This document shows, piece by piece, positions 1 to 7,901 of a DNA stretch of 11,769 nt. The stretch is from Saccoglossus kowalevskii (Eukaryota; Hemichordata; Enteropneusta; Harrimaniidae). Numbering within the stretch: the first letter of the stretch is position 1; every line of letters starts with the position of its first letter. A program made the position numbers and the translations under genes. The notes beneath the pieces were generated by a model. That model did no database searches, was not told the origin of the DNA, and saw nothing but the letters and a program-made list of their open reading frames with translations. The stretch covers positions 223,201 to 234,969 of the forward strand of contig NW_003124895.1 in NCBI RefSeq assembly GCF_000003605.2. The letters run 5' to 3'.

Positions 1-63
1 TGCAATACATTACGTAACTTGGCAACATATTTGTATTCTAGTGTTCGTACATTCTCTAAACAG

Positions 64-297
64 ATTTACCAAACGTTGCTTTACTCAAAAGTACGGAACA
101 GAGCTCTACTTACACATGGAACAGTACGTTCATTGGACATTCTAATTTTGCTGTTGATGGGAACAAATTGAATAATCTTGCCATGTGCGCTATAACCCTG
201 GGTTACACTAGATCGCCATGGTGGCGCGTGGACCTAGAGGACGTGTGCATTGTCCAGTATGTGACTATTATCGGAGCTGTGACTGAAATCGAATATG
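64..297 (+). CDS. Exon: N-terminal half of an FTP (fucolectin-type) domain
   Basis: This internal exon reads through 78 codons in phase 1-1. The acceptor is TCTCTAAACAG, with an in-frame TAA at 57-59 just upstream, and the donor is GTGAGT at 298. The peptide opens LPNVALLKSTEQSSTYTW and contains FAVDGNKLNNLAMC and WWRVDLEDVCIVQYVTI. These match the FTP pattern of N-x-A, SSTY, AVDGN, a cysteine, then WWRVDL and V-x-I strands. FTP domains are F5/8-type beta sandwiches of about 140-150 residues that bind fucose or other glycans in many members. This exon supplies only about the first half, and its complement is the exon at 4652-4867. NST after the Trp is a possible N-glycosylation site. I see no signal peptide, so the gene starts further upstream. 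Ligand specificity cannot be judged. Confidence 0.87.
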
Positions 298-1332
298 GTG
301 AGTAGCTAATAATACACTCGCGGACAAAATATCACGTTAGTTATGTGCGTTACTCTATGTAGTCGCGTGTAATACCCAGTTATTAATACTGCGTCTGTGT
401 TTCCCCATGTTAGTCTCGCTTTGGCGTATATGACGCGTGTCTCCACATGGAGCATTTGATTCCCGTGCATGACAGACATTTCCACGGTCATCCCTTACGA
501 GAAGCCGCCATGCTACTCTGGCCTTGGCTGTATTAAAACATCATACAAGAGGTAAACATCTCGCTGTTAGCAATATCAATATTATACGCACTATGCATTA
601 AACTTGCTTTCGTTTTCACGTCAAAGGGGTCTTGTTCATGTAAATCTTAAATGAACCCATACATATTTTTATCCAAGTTCACTTCAATAAACATTTAGTT
701 TTCCGTGTTTATCTCAAAACGATGTTTTTGTTGTAAGACCCTTACAAAACTAACCACTTCCTTTGTTTGTTCACGCATAACGTGAGATCTCACAGTGAAC
801 GGAAAATAAACTATTATATTGTAATAATATTAAAAACTCCCTTGTGACCAATAACATGTCTGTCACGTGTCGTATATTTTATGAGTAATAATATGCTAAT
901 GCAAATTATTGGTTGTACGTTTCACACACACGTGTGGGATATTGAATGTGGGTAAGTTTGAAGTAAATTAATTTAAATGATTATGCGAAGCAATTAAACT
1001 CAGTCAGCTTTAACCAACTGAATATTAAGACACAATTAACATGGTTTTAATTTCTTTCAACATATTTACAGGGAAATATAACAACTATAATTGACAGTCA
1101 CATTTCGCCGATAATATATTACTTGTTTTAACCGTGACTCATTTTAAAAGCATCCCATGTTGTATTGCAGATAGCTTACTTGTTCATTTGTCAAAGTCAT
1201 GTAAGCATCATTAATTAATAAAATATTGCAACAACACAACAAAACAGCAAATCCAAATTATCAAATTTTACAGAAAACATTATTTTAATCCAATGGGCAT
1301 TTTAGAATTTCCACGACTCGCCAAAAACGAAC

Positions 1333-1344
1333 GGGGGGGGGGGG
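1333..1344 (+). repeat. Homopolymer run of 12 G
   Basis: An uninterrupted run of 12 guanines lies in intron 1, in otherwise AT-rich sequence. Such runs are prone to length polymorphism and sequencing error. No function is implied. Confidence 0.9.
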
Positions 1345-1580
1345 TCGGTATTATTTTTTCTAAAGTCTATTCTACGTCGGAACGGTGGTCGCAATGATCA
1401 GGTTATTTTTTTATTTTCTGTAAATGTATTTAGGCAAATGAAATGTTCATAGGGTTCACTGTCACTAGTGGACGGTTCGGATTAGGGATATTAGACCAAA
1501 CTTCAAGTTGAACGTTACAATGTCACAATACTAGTACATCATCTATAAATTTCACTTTCTGGGACGAAGCTGTGACGTGT

Positions 1581-1625
1581 GACGTATATGGATAAAGGAA
1601 TGGCGTATATTGATAAAGGGAATGT
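1581..1625 (+). repeat. Imperfect two-copy tandem repeat, about 22 bp unit
   Basis: GACGTATATGGATAAAGGAATG is followed directly by a near copy beginning GGCGTATATTGATAAAGGG. It is a small local duplication inside intron 1. Confidence 0.6.
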
Positions 1626-2033
1626 CGTTTAAATCGATCACGGTTCTTGGCTATGTTGTCGTTCGTCGTCTAGAATTCTGTAAAATCTCCTAAAACATAC
1701 TAGTAATCTTCATTGGTGTACGATTACAGATCAAGACGAAATCGACGCAACCTTAGTAATCCTACAATTAAAGCGCGGTGGTCGTCGCACAGCGCATGTT
1801 TGAATTTCATGTAAATAAACAATGTATATTACACGCGTTGTATACGTCGCTCTTTAAGTCAGAGAAGCATTTCGTCACTGGAGGACGCGGTTTATAGGAA
1901 ACGTGTATTGTATTTTCGCTTGAAGTTACCCCAATGCTACAAAACGTTTATCAGAATATCGCATTACTCATTGTAATTGTTCCTAACCATTTTAGCATTA
2001 CAGTTTTTGCATGTGCTTATTTGTTAACACTAG

Positions 2034-2300
2034 GCTGTAAAGAGTGGACACGTTGGTTTAGTACGGATAGTCCACTGGGTAATAACGATGGTGAAACGAT
2101 CAACAGGTTTCGAAATTCGTTGCCAGACGAGATGTGTGAATTTCCCACAGATGTGCAGGCACGAACGGTTGACGGTCATATTCCAGCTGAAGATACTGGT
2201 CAGATTTTCCAAAATTACGATATAAAGACGGGGTTTAGGTGCGCCAATAGTGCTAACGACCCAACATGTCTTAACTATGAAGCAAGGTATTGCTGTTCTG
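2034..2300 (+). CDS. Exon: WxxW (mucin/CILP-type) module
   Basis: An 89-codon phase 1-1 exon. The acceptor is TTGTTAACACTAG and the donor GTAAGA at 2301. The peptide starts GCKEWTRWFSTDSP, contains DGETINRF, EMCEFP, DTGQIF and GFRCAN, and ends TCLNYEARYCCSG. This matches the WxxW module of gel-forming mucins and cartilage intermediate layer protein: C-x-x-WT-x-WF, D-x-P, GD-x-E, C-x-x-P, GQ, G-x-x-C-x-N, C-x-DYE-x-R-x-CC. Two cysteines usual in the family appear replaced: the one in the IxCR position (here DVQARTV) and the one in the VxCD position (here FQNYD). Six cysteines remain. The family is extracellular and disulphide-rich. The exon sits in genomic order between the two halves of an FTP domain, so it is either an alternative cassette or an inserted module. 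Confidence 0.86.
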
Positions 2301-2345
2301 GTAAGAATTAACTGCATTTAGATATGGTATTTCACATTTGTTACT

Positions 2346-2460
2346 GCATCTCTATGTTATAACGTGCCGTAATTGTTACGGTATTGCGCGGGGAATCTGC
2401 ATTCTGCCTTATTTGGAAATGCGAATTATAAATTTGCAACGACTACGCGATATTTCTAGG
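2346..2460. repeat. Degenerate copy of repeat unit A (5' part)
   Basis: Shares an ordered series of words with the better copies: CGTGCCGTAATT, CGGTATT, CGGGG, TTTGGAAATGCGAATT and ACGCGATATTTC. It is the most diverged copy and lacks the second half. It begins close behind the WxxW exon donor. Confidence 0.6.
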
Positions 2461-2568
2461 ACGATTGGATATTGATTGTTTTCAAACACAGGAAATAGCG
2501 TCAATTTCCACTGACTGTCACCTCATCCTCAGTTCTGTACGTCAATCGACTAATCAAGTGGGTCTGGA

Positions 2569-2670
2569 AGATGTATAATAATAAGGTTATTTCGAGTATA
2601 CCGGAAACGGTATGCACTCTTCAATACAATCTGCAGTCGCGGTCGTTATGTTTACTAGTATTATACATCT
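2569..2670. repeat. Foldback repeat unit B, degenerate short copy
   Basis: Bounded by AGATGTATAATA (2569-2580) and its exact reverse complement TATTATACATCT (2659-2670), with AAGGTTAT and GTATGCACTC inside, as in the other B units. The interior is diverged and the right stem arm is mostly lost. Confidence 0.6.
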
Positions 2671-2925
2671 GTCACCGTAATGCCATAAGTTACATCGTGC
2701 CGTAATTTTGCGGTATTTTACGGGGTATTTTCATCCTACCATATTAGAAAATGCGAATTTCAAATATAATTACGCGCGGGTAAGCGTCCTCTAACAATAA
2801 AACCAAACATGGCTGCCACCAGGGTTGGTCCGGACTCCACACAAAGTAGTTCGCTGATTCTGTTCTAAACTTTTTGGATTTCAGCATTCCCATGATGTTT
2901 CCTTGGAAGGAAAAGATGTATAATA
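2659..2925. repeat. Repeat unit A, near-complete copy (267 bp)
   Basis: Begins TATTATACATCT and ends with the exact inverse AGATGTATAATA (2914-2925), giving 12-bp perfect inverted ends. Inside are CCGTAATTTTGCGGTATTTT, CATCCTACCATATTAG, AAGCGTCCTCTAA, CATGGCTGCCACCAGGGTT and TTCTAAACTTTTTGGATTTC. The same words recur in order at 5345-5560 and 5886-6042. This is a MITE-like interspersed repeat; no transposase is present. An open frame on the minus strand exists here but is explained by the repeat. Confidence 0.72.
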
Positions 2926-2940
2926 ATAAGGTCATTAAAG

Positions 2941-3110
2941 TTACAGTCTGCCGTAATTTTGTGGTATTTTATGGGGTATTTCATCCTACCATATTAGGAA
3001 ATGCGAATTCCAAAATATGGAATGATTACGCGCGTCGGTCGATATTTCCGCTGTACTGTCTTCGTGCATACTTTGAAGTATCCTCGTAAATAATCTCATA
3101 TTATTACACG
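2941..3110. repeat. Chimeric repeat: A 5' part joined to B right arm
   Basis: Starts with the A-type words CTGCCGTAATTTTGTGG, CATCCTACCATATTAGG and AAATGCGAATTCC. At GATTACGCGCG it switches to the right arm of B: CGTCGGTCGATATTTCCGC, TGTACTGTCTTCGTGCATAC and AGTATCCTCGTAAATAA. The A second half and the B left arm are missing, so a deletion or template switch has joined the two at a shared GCGCG/CGTCGG region. Confidence 0.65.
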
Positions 3111-3489
3111 TTTTCCCGCATAATAACTTCGCTCATGTCAAACCAATTAACACTACATATTCACATCTGCTAAGCAAGTGTGAAGTTCACATATCTGGAA
3201 ACGCGCAACTGAGATAACATTTGTGACAGTGTTGGATAGCAATGGTCGTATCACGTACCGATTCGGTTAAAATAATATATTAAAAATAGAAGTGCCATGG
3301 AGGCTTAAGGTCACATGGGCCATATAAAAAGGGACATGCAATTATTGTGGGTATTCCATTTAAATGACCTCAGTACACAATAAAGTTATGTCAACACCAT
3401 TGGTGCATTCTGCGTGCAGCTGCACGAACATTAGTCACATTTGTTCGTTAAAAAAATAATTATAATTCCAGTAAATCCGGATATATATC

Positions 3490-3860
3490 ACGGGGGTGAA
3501 ATCTTTTCCTCTGGATTTCTCCACACGTGTCAGGGGGAAATCTCGTCTCGTCTCTATATCGCGTCCCCTTGAGGTACGGGATCGGGAAAGTCAGTAAAGC
3601 TTTACAGTCAAATAAGACACACACAACAAATACGTTTCAACTCTCGTCTTAGTCGATCTTTTGAGCACTCTATAAGACACAGCGCCCTGGGGAAAAGTCC
3701 CCAAGACTATCGCAAGGCTGACCCAAGACTCGCCCAAGACTGGACTGCCTCAAGGCTCTCTAGGACTGGACTCTCGACTGCGTCTGTCCTCGTGTACTCG
3801 CCAAGACCAACTCAAAACTCTCTTTATTCATTTTCAAAACTCTAACCAATTACAAAGCAG
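3490..3860. repeat. CAAGACT-rich, pyrimidine-biased block of unknown origin
   Basis: This stretch differs in texture from the AT-rich intron around it. It has TCTCGTCTCGTC, the palindrome GTAAAGCTTTAC (3594-3605), a TATA-like CTCTATAAGACAC, a GGGGA/TCCCC hairpin near 3689-3702, and repeated CCCAAGACT, AAGGCT and GGACTGGACT words (3700-3775). The TATA-like box followed by a hairpin is reminiscent of an old LTR, but I could not find matching termini or a target duplication. No coding frame is recognisable. Confidence 0.3.
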
Positions 3861-4620
3861 TAAAAAGACTCTAGGGCGCAACCTTCAATCATAAAGCCAA
3901 TCACACTAAGTACTGAATACGTCATATCTTTTGATTAATCGTTCACTACATTAATAACTACGGATACCAACTGTCGGAAATAGTAGTCAGAATAGCGACG
4001 GTTATCTCGTAATTAGTTCCAAATCACTGAGTCGAGTTCCGTCCAGGACCTCGCCTGCCTAAACGATGACAGACATAACACAGCAATTCGCTCGTAATCA
4101 GCTAATTAAGTCGATTAACAGATACGCGAAAACAAATTCATGACATATACATGCCTGTGCAATCTGTGGGTATGAGTGAAAATAAAAACAGCTTTTAAGT
4201 AAATAAAATTGCTTAATATAAATAACGACCTGTAAAACATTAAATAATTATAACAAGCCAAGTATTTGTCATTTGTTATCAGCGATATAGCCTAGGCCGT
4301 CTGACAAATTTCAATATCGACATAGAATAATCGTCATATCAAAAAGTTAACAACTAAAACTGTTTCTAAATGCCCCAGATGTATGTATCAATTGAATTGA
4401 TTGTACTGGATACCAGACTAAAACTGTTATATATTTGAGTGGAAAGTTATCGAAAACAATTGGCTTCAAAATCCATCGCATCATCAACACCTCCATTTCG
4501 CGATTTTTTTTATTTTATTTAAACTACAAAAACAAATTAATCGCCCGACTGCGCCAGTCTAGGTGAGATGTTGTAGTCGCGCATATGCATCATAAATATG
4601 CAAAACATATTCATCGACAT

Positions 4621-4650
4621 ATTAATTAATTAATTTATTTATTTATTTCA
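4621..4650 (+). repeat. ATTA/ATTT low-complexity tract before the FTP-C acceptor
   Basis: Repeats of ATTA followed by TTTA/TTTATTT run straight into the TTTCAG acceptor and form its T-rich tract. A simple repeat in this position could vary in length and so alter acceptor strength. Confidence 0.7.
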
Positions 4651-4651
4651 G

Positions 4652-4867
4652 TTGAACCCCGGAGTTTGTCAGGCGCTGTGGTCAGAGTGGGTTTCTCAGA
4701 GTTGTCGGAAAATCCTATCTGCGGCCATGTTATTGATGATACGCCTGTTATTACTTCGGAGGAAAGTACTTTGGACTGCGACTATCTGATGGGAAAATTT
4801 GTGAGTGTACAGCTAGAAGATATAGATAACATTCCCATGCAGTTATGTGAGGTAGAGGTATACGCAG
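4652..4867 (+). CDS. Exon: C-terminal half of an FTP (fucolectin-type) domain
   Basis: A 72-codon phase 1-1 exon with acceptor TTTATTTCAG and donor GTAGGT at 4868. The peptide reads EPRSLSGAVVRVGFSELSEN, then PICG, LDCDYLMGKFVSVQLED and MQLCEVEVYAG. This follows the FTP second half: LSGAxVRVG, NPxCG, C-x-x-xxGRxVSVQL, LCEVEVYG. Together with 64-297 it gives about 150 residues, the normal size of one FTP domain, and the two join in phase 1. No other N-terminal half lies between it and the WxxW exon, so its natural partner is the exon at 64-297, with the WxxW exon skipped or nested. The LCEVEVY strand normally closes the domain, and the next exon begins a new module. Confidence 0.88.
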
Positions 4868-5342
4868 GTAGGTTGCAATGTGTTCCCACTGTGGAGAAAC
4901 ATCTTGACTGTTGTTTTATTGCACCTCCGCTCGCAACAGAGATTTGAGTTTGCATGACCTTTGTACTGCGAACGGTAGCCAATCACAACCCTAGCAGACG
5001 CGCGCGTTACAGATAACTGAATAATTGAGTTTATTGGAATATGGACGACGTTGCTGTTTTGTCCGAGAATGACATACATCATTATAAAACTAACAGTGCC
5101 ATCGACCCAATAAACGCAACTATCTCCATTTTGGTTTAATATTCATGATTATTAATGTCGGTCAAATCCAACCAGCAAATCAATGAGCACAGTGCCAGAT
5201 GACGTAATTTAAAAGCGGTCCAATGTCATTCCCTTATCGCTCATTCAGAATTATAAGAATGAGGGGAACGGGTTGTGTCGATAGTATGCGATTATAAGTA
5301 GAATACTTACAAGATAAAAGAAAATTTATTGATATTAAAAAA

Positions 5343-5560
5343 TCTTATTATACATCTTTCTCCGTAACGCATGCCGCAATTTTGCGGGGTATTTACAGCC
5401 TACCATATTAGGAAACGCGAATTCCAAATATGAAACGATTACACGCGTAAGCGTCCTCTAATAATAAAAACAAACATGGGTGCCTCCAGGTTTTGACCGA
5501 ACCCACACAAAGAAGTTCGCTAAATATTTTCTAATGTATTCCTGGGGGGAATAATAATAA
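5343..5560. repeat. Repeat unit A, copy in intron 3
   Basis: Starts TTATTATACATCTTTC, then carries ATGCCGCAATTTTGCGGGG, CCTACCATATTAGGAAACGC, GCGTAAGCGTCCTCTAATAA, AACAAACATGGGTGCC and CACACAAAGAAGTTCGCT. It runs into AATAATAATAAGG at its right edge, where the AGATGT word is lost. It is directly followed by a full B foldback. Confidence 0.7.
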
Positions 5561-5698
5561 GGTTATTACGAGGATACTTCAAAGTATGCACTCAAACATG
5601 TACGCGATCGCATCGACCTCCGCTGCGCGTCAGTCGATACTTGCCCATACTGTCTTCGTGCATACTTTGCAGTATCCTCGTAATAAACTCATAGTATG
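5551..5698. repeat. Foldback repeat unit B, full copy with inverted arms
   Basis: The left arm GGTTATTACGAGGATACTTC plus AAAGTATGCAC (5561-5591) pairs with the right arm GTGCATACTTTG plus CAGTATCCTCGTAATAA (5658-5686), with one mismatch over about 29 positions. The inner stretch has further partial pairing around CATCGACCTCCGCTGCGCGT. It would fold into a long stem as single-stranded DNA or RNA. Confidence 0.8.
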
Positions 5699-5885
5699 AA
5701 CAGTGACCAAGTTTTTGAGGCTAAATTTCGATAGTTTCAACGTGAAAACGTATATATCAAATCGTGTTTTAGTGATTACCATTTGCAGGTACTGGTGATC
5801 AGTTCAATCTTGATAGCGCTACGATGGATAGATTTACATGTAATATGTAGTTTCAAAGGCATCCAGGCATAGATATGATAATGGT

Positions 5886-6042
5886 TCCGCACGTAAGCGT
5901 CCTCTAATAATAAAAACAAACATGACTGCCACCAGGGTTTGATCGGACCCCACACAAAGAAGTTCGCTGATTTTGTTCTAAACTTTTTGGATTTCGGCAT
6001 TCCCATGATGTATCCTTGGAAGGAAAAGATGTATAATAATAA
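5886..6042. repeat. Repeat unit A, 3' part only
   Basis: Begins at CCGCACGTAAGCGTCC and is very close to 2775-2932: CTCTAATAATAAAAACAAAC, CTGCCACCAGGGTTTGATCG, TTCTAAACTTTTTGGATTTC, CCTTGGAAGGAAAAGATGT. The first half of the unit is missing, so it was truncated on the left. It joins a B foldback on the right exactly as the copies at 2569 and 5551 do. The minus-strand open frame across it has no known protein signature. Confidence 0.72.
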
Positions 6043-6182
6043 GGTTATTACGAAGATACCTCAACGTATGCACTAAGACAGTACACTGTCGCATCGACCT
6101 CCACTGCGCGTCGGTCGATACTTCCGCTGTACTGTTTTCGTGCATAGTTTGAGGTATCCTCGTAATAACCTCATATTATTAC
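6031..6182. repeat. Foldback repeat unit B, best preserved copy (about 152 bp)
   Basis: The left arm, GTATAATAATAAGGTTATTA then CGAAGATACCTCAACGTATGCAC (6031-6073), pairs with the right arm GTGCATAGTTTGAGGTATCC then TCGTAATAACCTCATATTATTAC (6140-6182). Pairing continues inward: GACAGTAC against GTACTGTT, and GCATCGACC against GGTCGATAC, leaving a loop of only about ten bases around CACTGCGC. The element is almost one large palindrome. Confidence 0.82.
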
Positions 6183-6716
6183 ATGCCTAACCTATCAATT
6201 GTCGCAAATACATGTGGTATATCCGTTCGAAAACATTCCATGTTGTTGTATAGGCCGTCGCACTGTCACGGTGACGTCAAATGTTTATATCTCTTGCCAA
6301 ATGTGTGATTAAAAAAGTCGCTTGCTGGTCAACGAGATAGGCTCGAGATCCGTCGTGATAACATTGCCAATAGGTTGTTTTATTAATAGGAACACATTCA
6401 TGTATATTTAATTAAAAAAACACCTGCAAAGAACGTCGTTATTTTATCTCCGTGCGCAAATGACGGTTCTCTTCAACCAGTTACTGCGCACGCGCACATA
6501 ACGTAAACGTACGACTGCCCACTATAAGTGTTTTGGACTAATATCAGCCTCGTTTGATATGGCCATTTTTTTATATATTTTTTCTATTTGGCAGATTAAT
6601 GATTGTAGAACGTGAAATCGTCAGATTATATCTGTAGTTGATTATCGTCATCAAATGTACCTTTTTAACGTCTGCCCATTCTATGATTATCCCAGTTTTA
6701 CATTTTCGAATTTCAG

Positions 6717-6953
6717 ACGTAAACCCGCCATTACTAGAGTGCTACGATGTACACAGTACCTCTCGTAACCTTGTCGGTCACGTGCCTGGTTACAACATTA
6801 CGATTATTGACAACGTAGACACGAAACATGAGTTAGTAACAGAATGTAACCCTTCTTCAAACGACGCATTCCAGTTGGGAATCACCCAAGTCCAGTGCAC
6901 TGTACAAGATGTGATCGGCAGAAACGGCACTTGCGAGTTCAATGTACTCATAG
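6717..6953 (+). CDS. Exon: HYR (hyalin repeat) domain
   Basis: A 79-codon phase 1-1 exon between acceptor CGAATTTCAG and donor GTGAGA at 6954. The peptide opens DVNPPLLECYDV, continues GYNITIIDNVDT and TECNPSSNDAFQLGITQVQC, and closes TVQDVIGRNGTCEFNVLIG. This is the HYR pattern: D-x-x-PP-x-x-x-C, DN, C-x-P-x-S, F-x-x-G-x-T-x-V-x-C-x-x-x-D, then C-x-F-x-V. HYR domains are immunoglobulin-like extracellular adhesion modules, often found beside sushi domains. Four cysteines are kept, and NIT and NGT are possible N-glycosylation sites. The exon covers the whole domain. It is spliced between the FTP C-terminal half and the first GC[YF]N cysteine module. Confidence 0.88.
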
Positions 6954-7583
6954 GTGAGATCATGGTTTTTCACATACTCCATATATCTGTTGCAGAGATA
7001 CGATCAATCTTCTTCTCGTATGTCTTTGCGCTCTAGACGCAATAATATCTCTGCTACAGGCAGCCTTCAATTTTGTGGTTAATCACTTCACTACGCACGA
7101 TAATTTTTCCACAGTGTTGTTTAACATAACAACTTTCTACAACCGAAATATTTATTAGTGTCCAACCTCTGTGTAAATACGATAAATTTTATCGCGGACT
7201 ACGTTGTGCAAAGTAGTGTTATTGTATGTTGTCTGGTTCGCACATGAACTATGAAGTGAAATGGTGCACGTGATACACTAAAACTGGGAAGAAACAACGT
7301 TCTGTTTAATACGTATATACTGGGAAAGAAACACTTTCACTTAAATGGATTTCCTAACGTCTCCGCTTATTTCGATGGGAGAGAATGCAACATTAATGAG
7401 AGGTGAAATCACGTAGCTCTCGCTCCCAATGAGATCTCGGCGGCCATTTTCTAAGCTAGACAGATCTAAAAAAAAAAAAACAATATTTTTTTAACTTTGT
7501 CTTGAAAAGATAATAATATCATGCTAGTTATACTCTATTCTAGTACAGTGATCTAACGACAATGCACGTATATTTTGACCCAG
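6954..7583 (+). other. Intron 4 (630 bp)
   Basis: AT-rich intron from GTGAGA at 6954 to TTTTGACCCAG at 7583. It contains an A12 run near 7470-7481 and nothing else I can identify. Alternative acceptors at 7543 and 7548 would not keep phase 1. Confidence 0.65.
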
Positions 7584-7901
7584 AATTCTCGAAGTATGTG
7601 TGGCTAGGATGTTACAATGACATGGAAAACGAGATGCTCATAACGTCCATAGAGGACGATCGTCGCGTCAGTGACATACTGGATGGGGAATACAAAACAC
7701 GACACAATTCACACGAAAAGTGCTTAGCAGCGGCATTGAAGCTCGGTTATTTAGTCTTTGCCGTGCAGGATGGTGGACGATGCATGTCTGATGTCGAAGC
7801 TGGCCTCAACTTCGATAAACTCGGTCTGTCTACGAAGTGTACACGTCCTACCGGAGGAGAAATGGCGAATGACGTGTTCGCGTTTACTAACGCCCTCAGT
7901 G
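7584..7901 (+). CDS. Exon: GC[YF]N cysteine module (WSC-like), copy 1
   Basis: A 106-codon phase 1-1 exon. The acceptor TATTTTGACCCAG at 7583 was chosen because it restores the phase 1 shared by all other exons; the donor is GTGAGT at 7902. The peptide begins EFSKYVWLGCYND, then DILDGEYKTRHN, KCLAAALKLGYLVFAVQDGG, RCMSDVEAG, STKC and GGEMANDVFAF. Four cysteines occur in order (GCYN, KC, GRC, TKC). The general layout, Y-x-GC-[YF]-x-D, then C-x-x-A-x-x-x-GY-x-x-F-x-[VL]-Q-x-GG-x-C, recalls WSC-type carbohydrate-binding modules. The paired cysteines of true WSC domains are absent, so I call it WSC-like only. Its neighbour at 9040-9334 is a paralogue, implying module duplication. Confidence 0.8.

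Larger units (their letters stand above)
298..2033 (+). other. Intron 1 (about 1.7 kb)
   Basis: AT-rich intron from GTGAGT at 298 to AACACTAG at 2033. I see no further exon in it. It contains the palindrome GTGAGATCTCAC (782-793), CACACGTGTG near 926-935, a run of 12 G (1333-1344), and an imperfect duplicate of about 22 bp around 1581-1625 (CGTATAT-GATAAAGG-AATG, twice). Short open frames on either strand here have no recognisable protein pattern. Confidence 0.7.
2301..4651 (+). other. Intron 2 (about 2.35 kb), repeat-bearing
   Basis: Intron from GTAAGA at 2301 to TTATTTCAG at 4651. Its first 800 bases are largely composite A/B repeats (2346-3110). A CAAGACT-rich, pyrimidine-rich block lies around 3490-3860, and an ATTA/ATTT low-complexity tract (4621-4650) leads into the acceptor. 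I see no additional exon, and in particular no second FTP N-terminal half. Confidence 0.7.
4868..6716 (+). other. Intron 3 (about 1.85 kb), repeat-bearing
   Basis: Intron from GTAGGT at 4868 to AATTTCAG at 6716. The first 470 bases and 6183-6716 show nothing recognisable. The centre (5343-6182) holds the second cluster of A/B repeats, with about 190 unassigned bases at 5699-5885 between the two A/B pairs. Confidence 0.7.

Noticed and set aside
306-491. Minus-strand open frame in intron 1
   Set aside because: No recognisable domain, and it overlaps the sequence just after a strong plus-strand donor; its length is what chance allows.
1934-2033. Extension of the WxxW open frame upstream, with a hydrophobic stretch resembling a signal peptide (LLIVIVPNHFSITVFACAYL)
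   Set aside because: An AG acceptor at 2032-2033 gives the phase 1 start shared by all other exons and falls right at the WxxW domain start. The hydrophobic run is better explained as a T-rich intron end. A promoter-proximal first exon here cannot be fully excluded.
4782-5082. Two minus-strand open frames overlapping the FTP-C exon
   Set aside because: They are shadows of the plus-strand exon and its intron; no domain pattern.
5345-6182. CRISPR-like array because of recurring repeats
   Set aside because: The repeats are long, diverged, unevenly spaced, palindromic units within a spliced eukaryotic intron, with no regular spacers.
6638-6716. Upstream extension of the HYR open frame
   Set aside because: TTTCAG at 6711-6716 is a strong acceptor at the domain start in phase 1; the upstream peptide has no HYR character.
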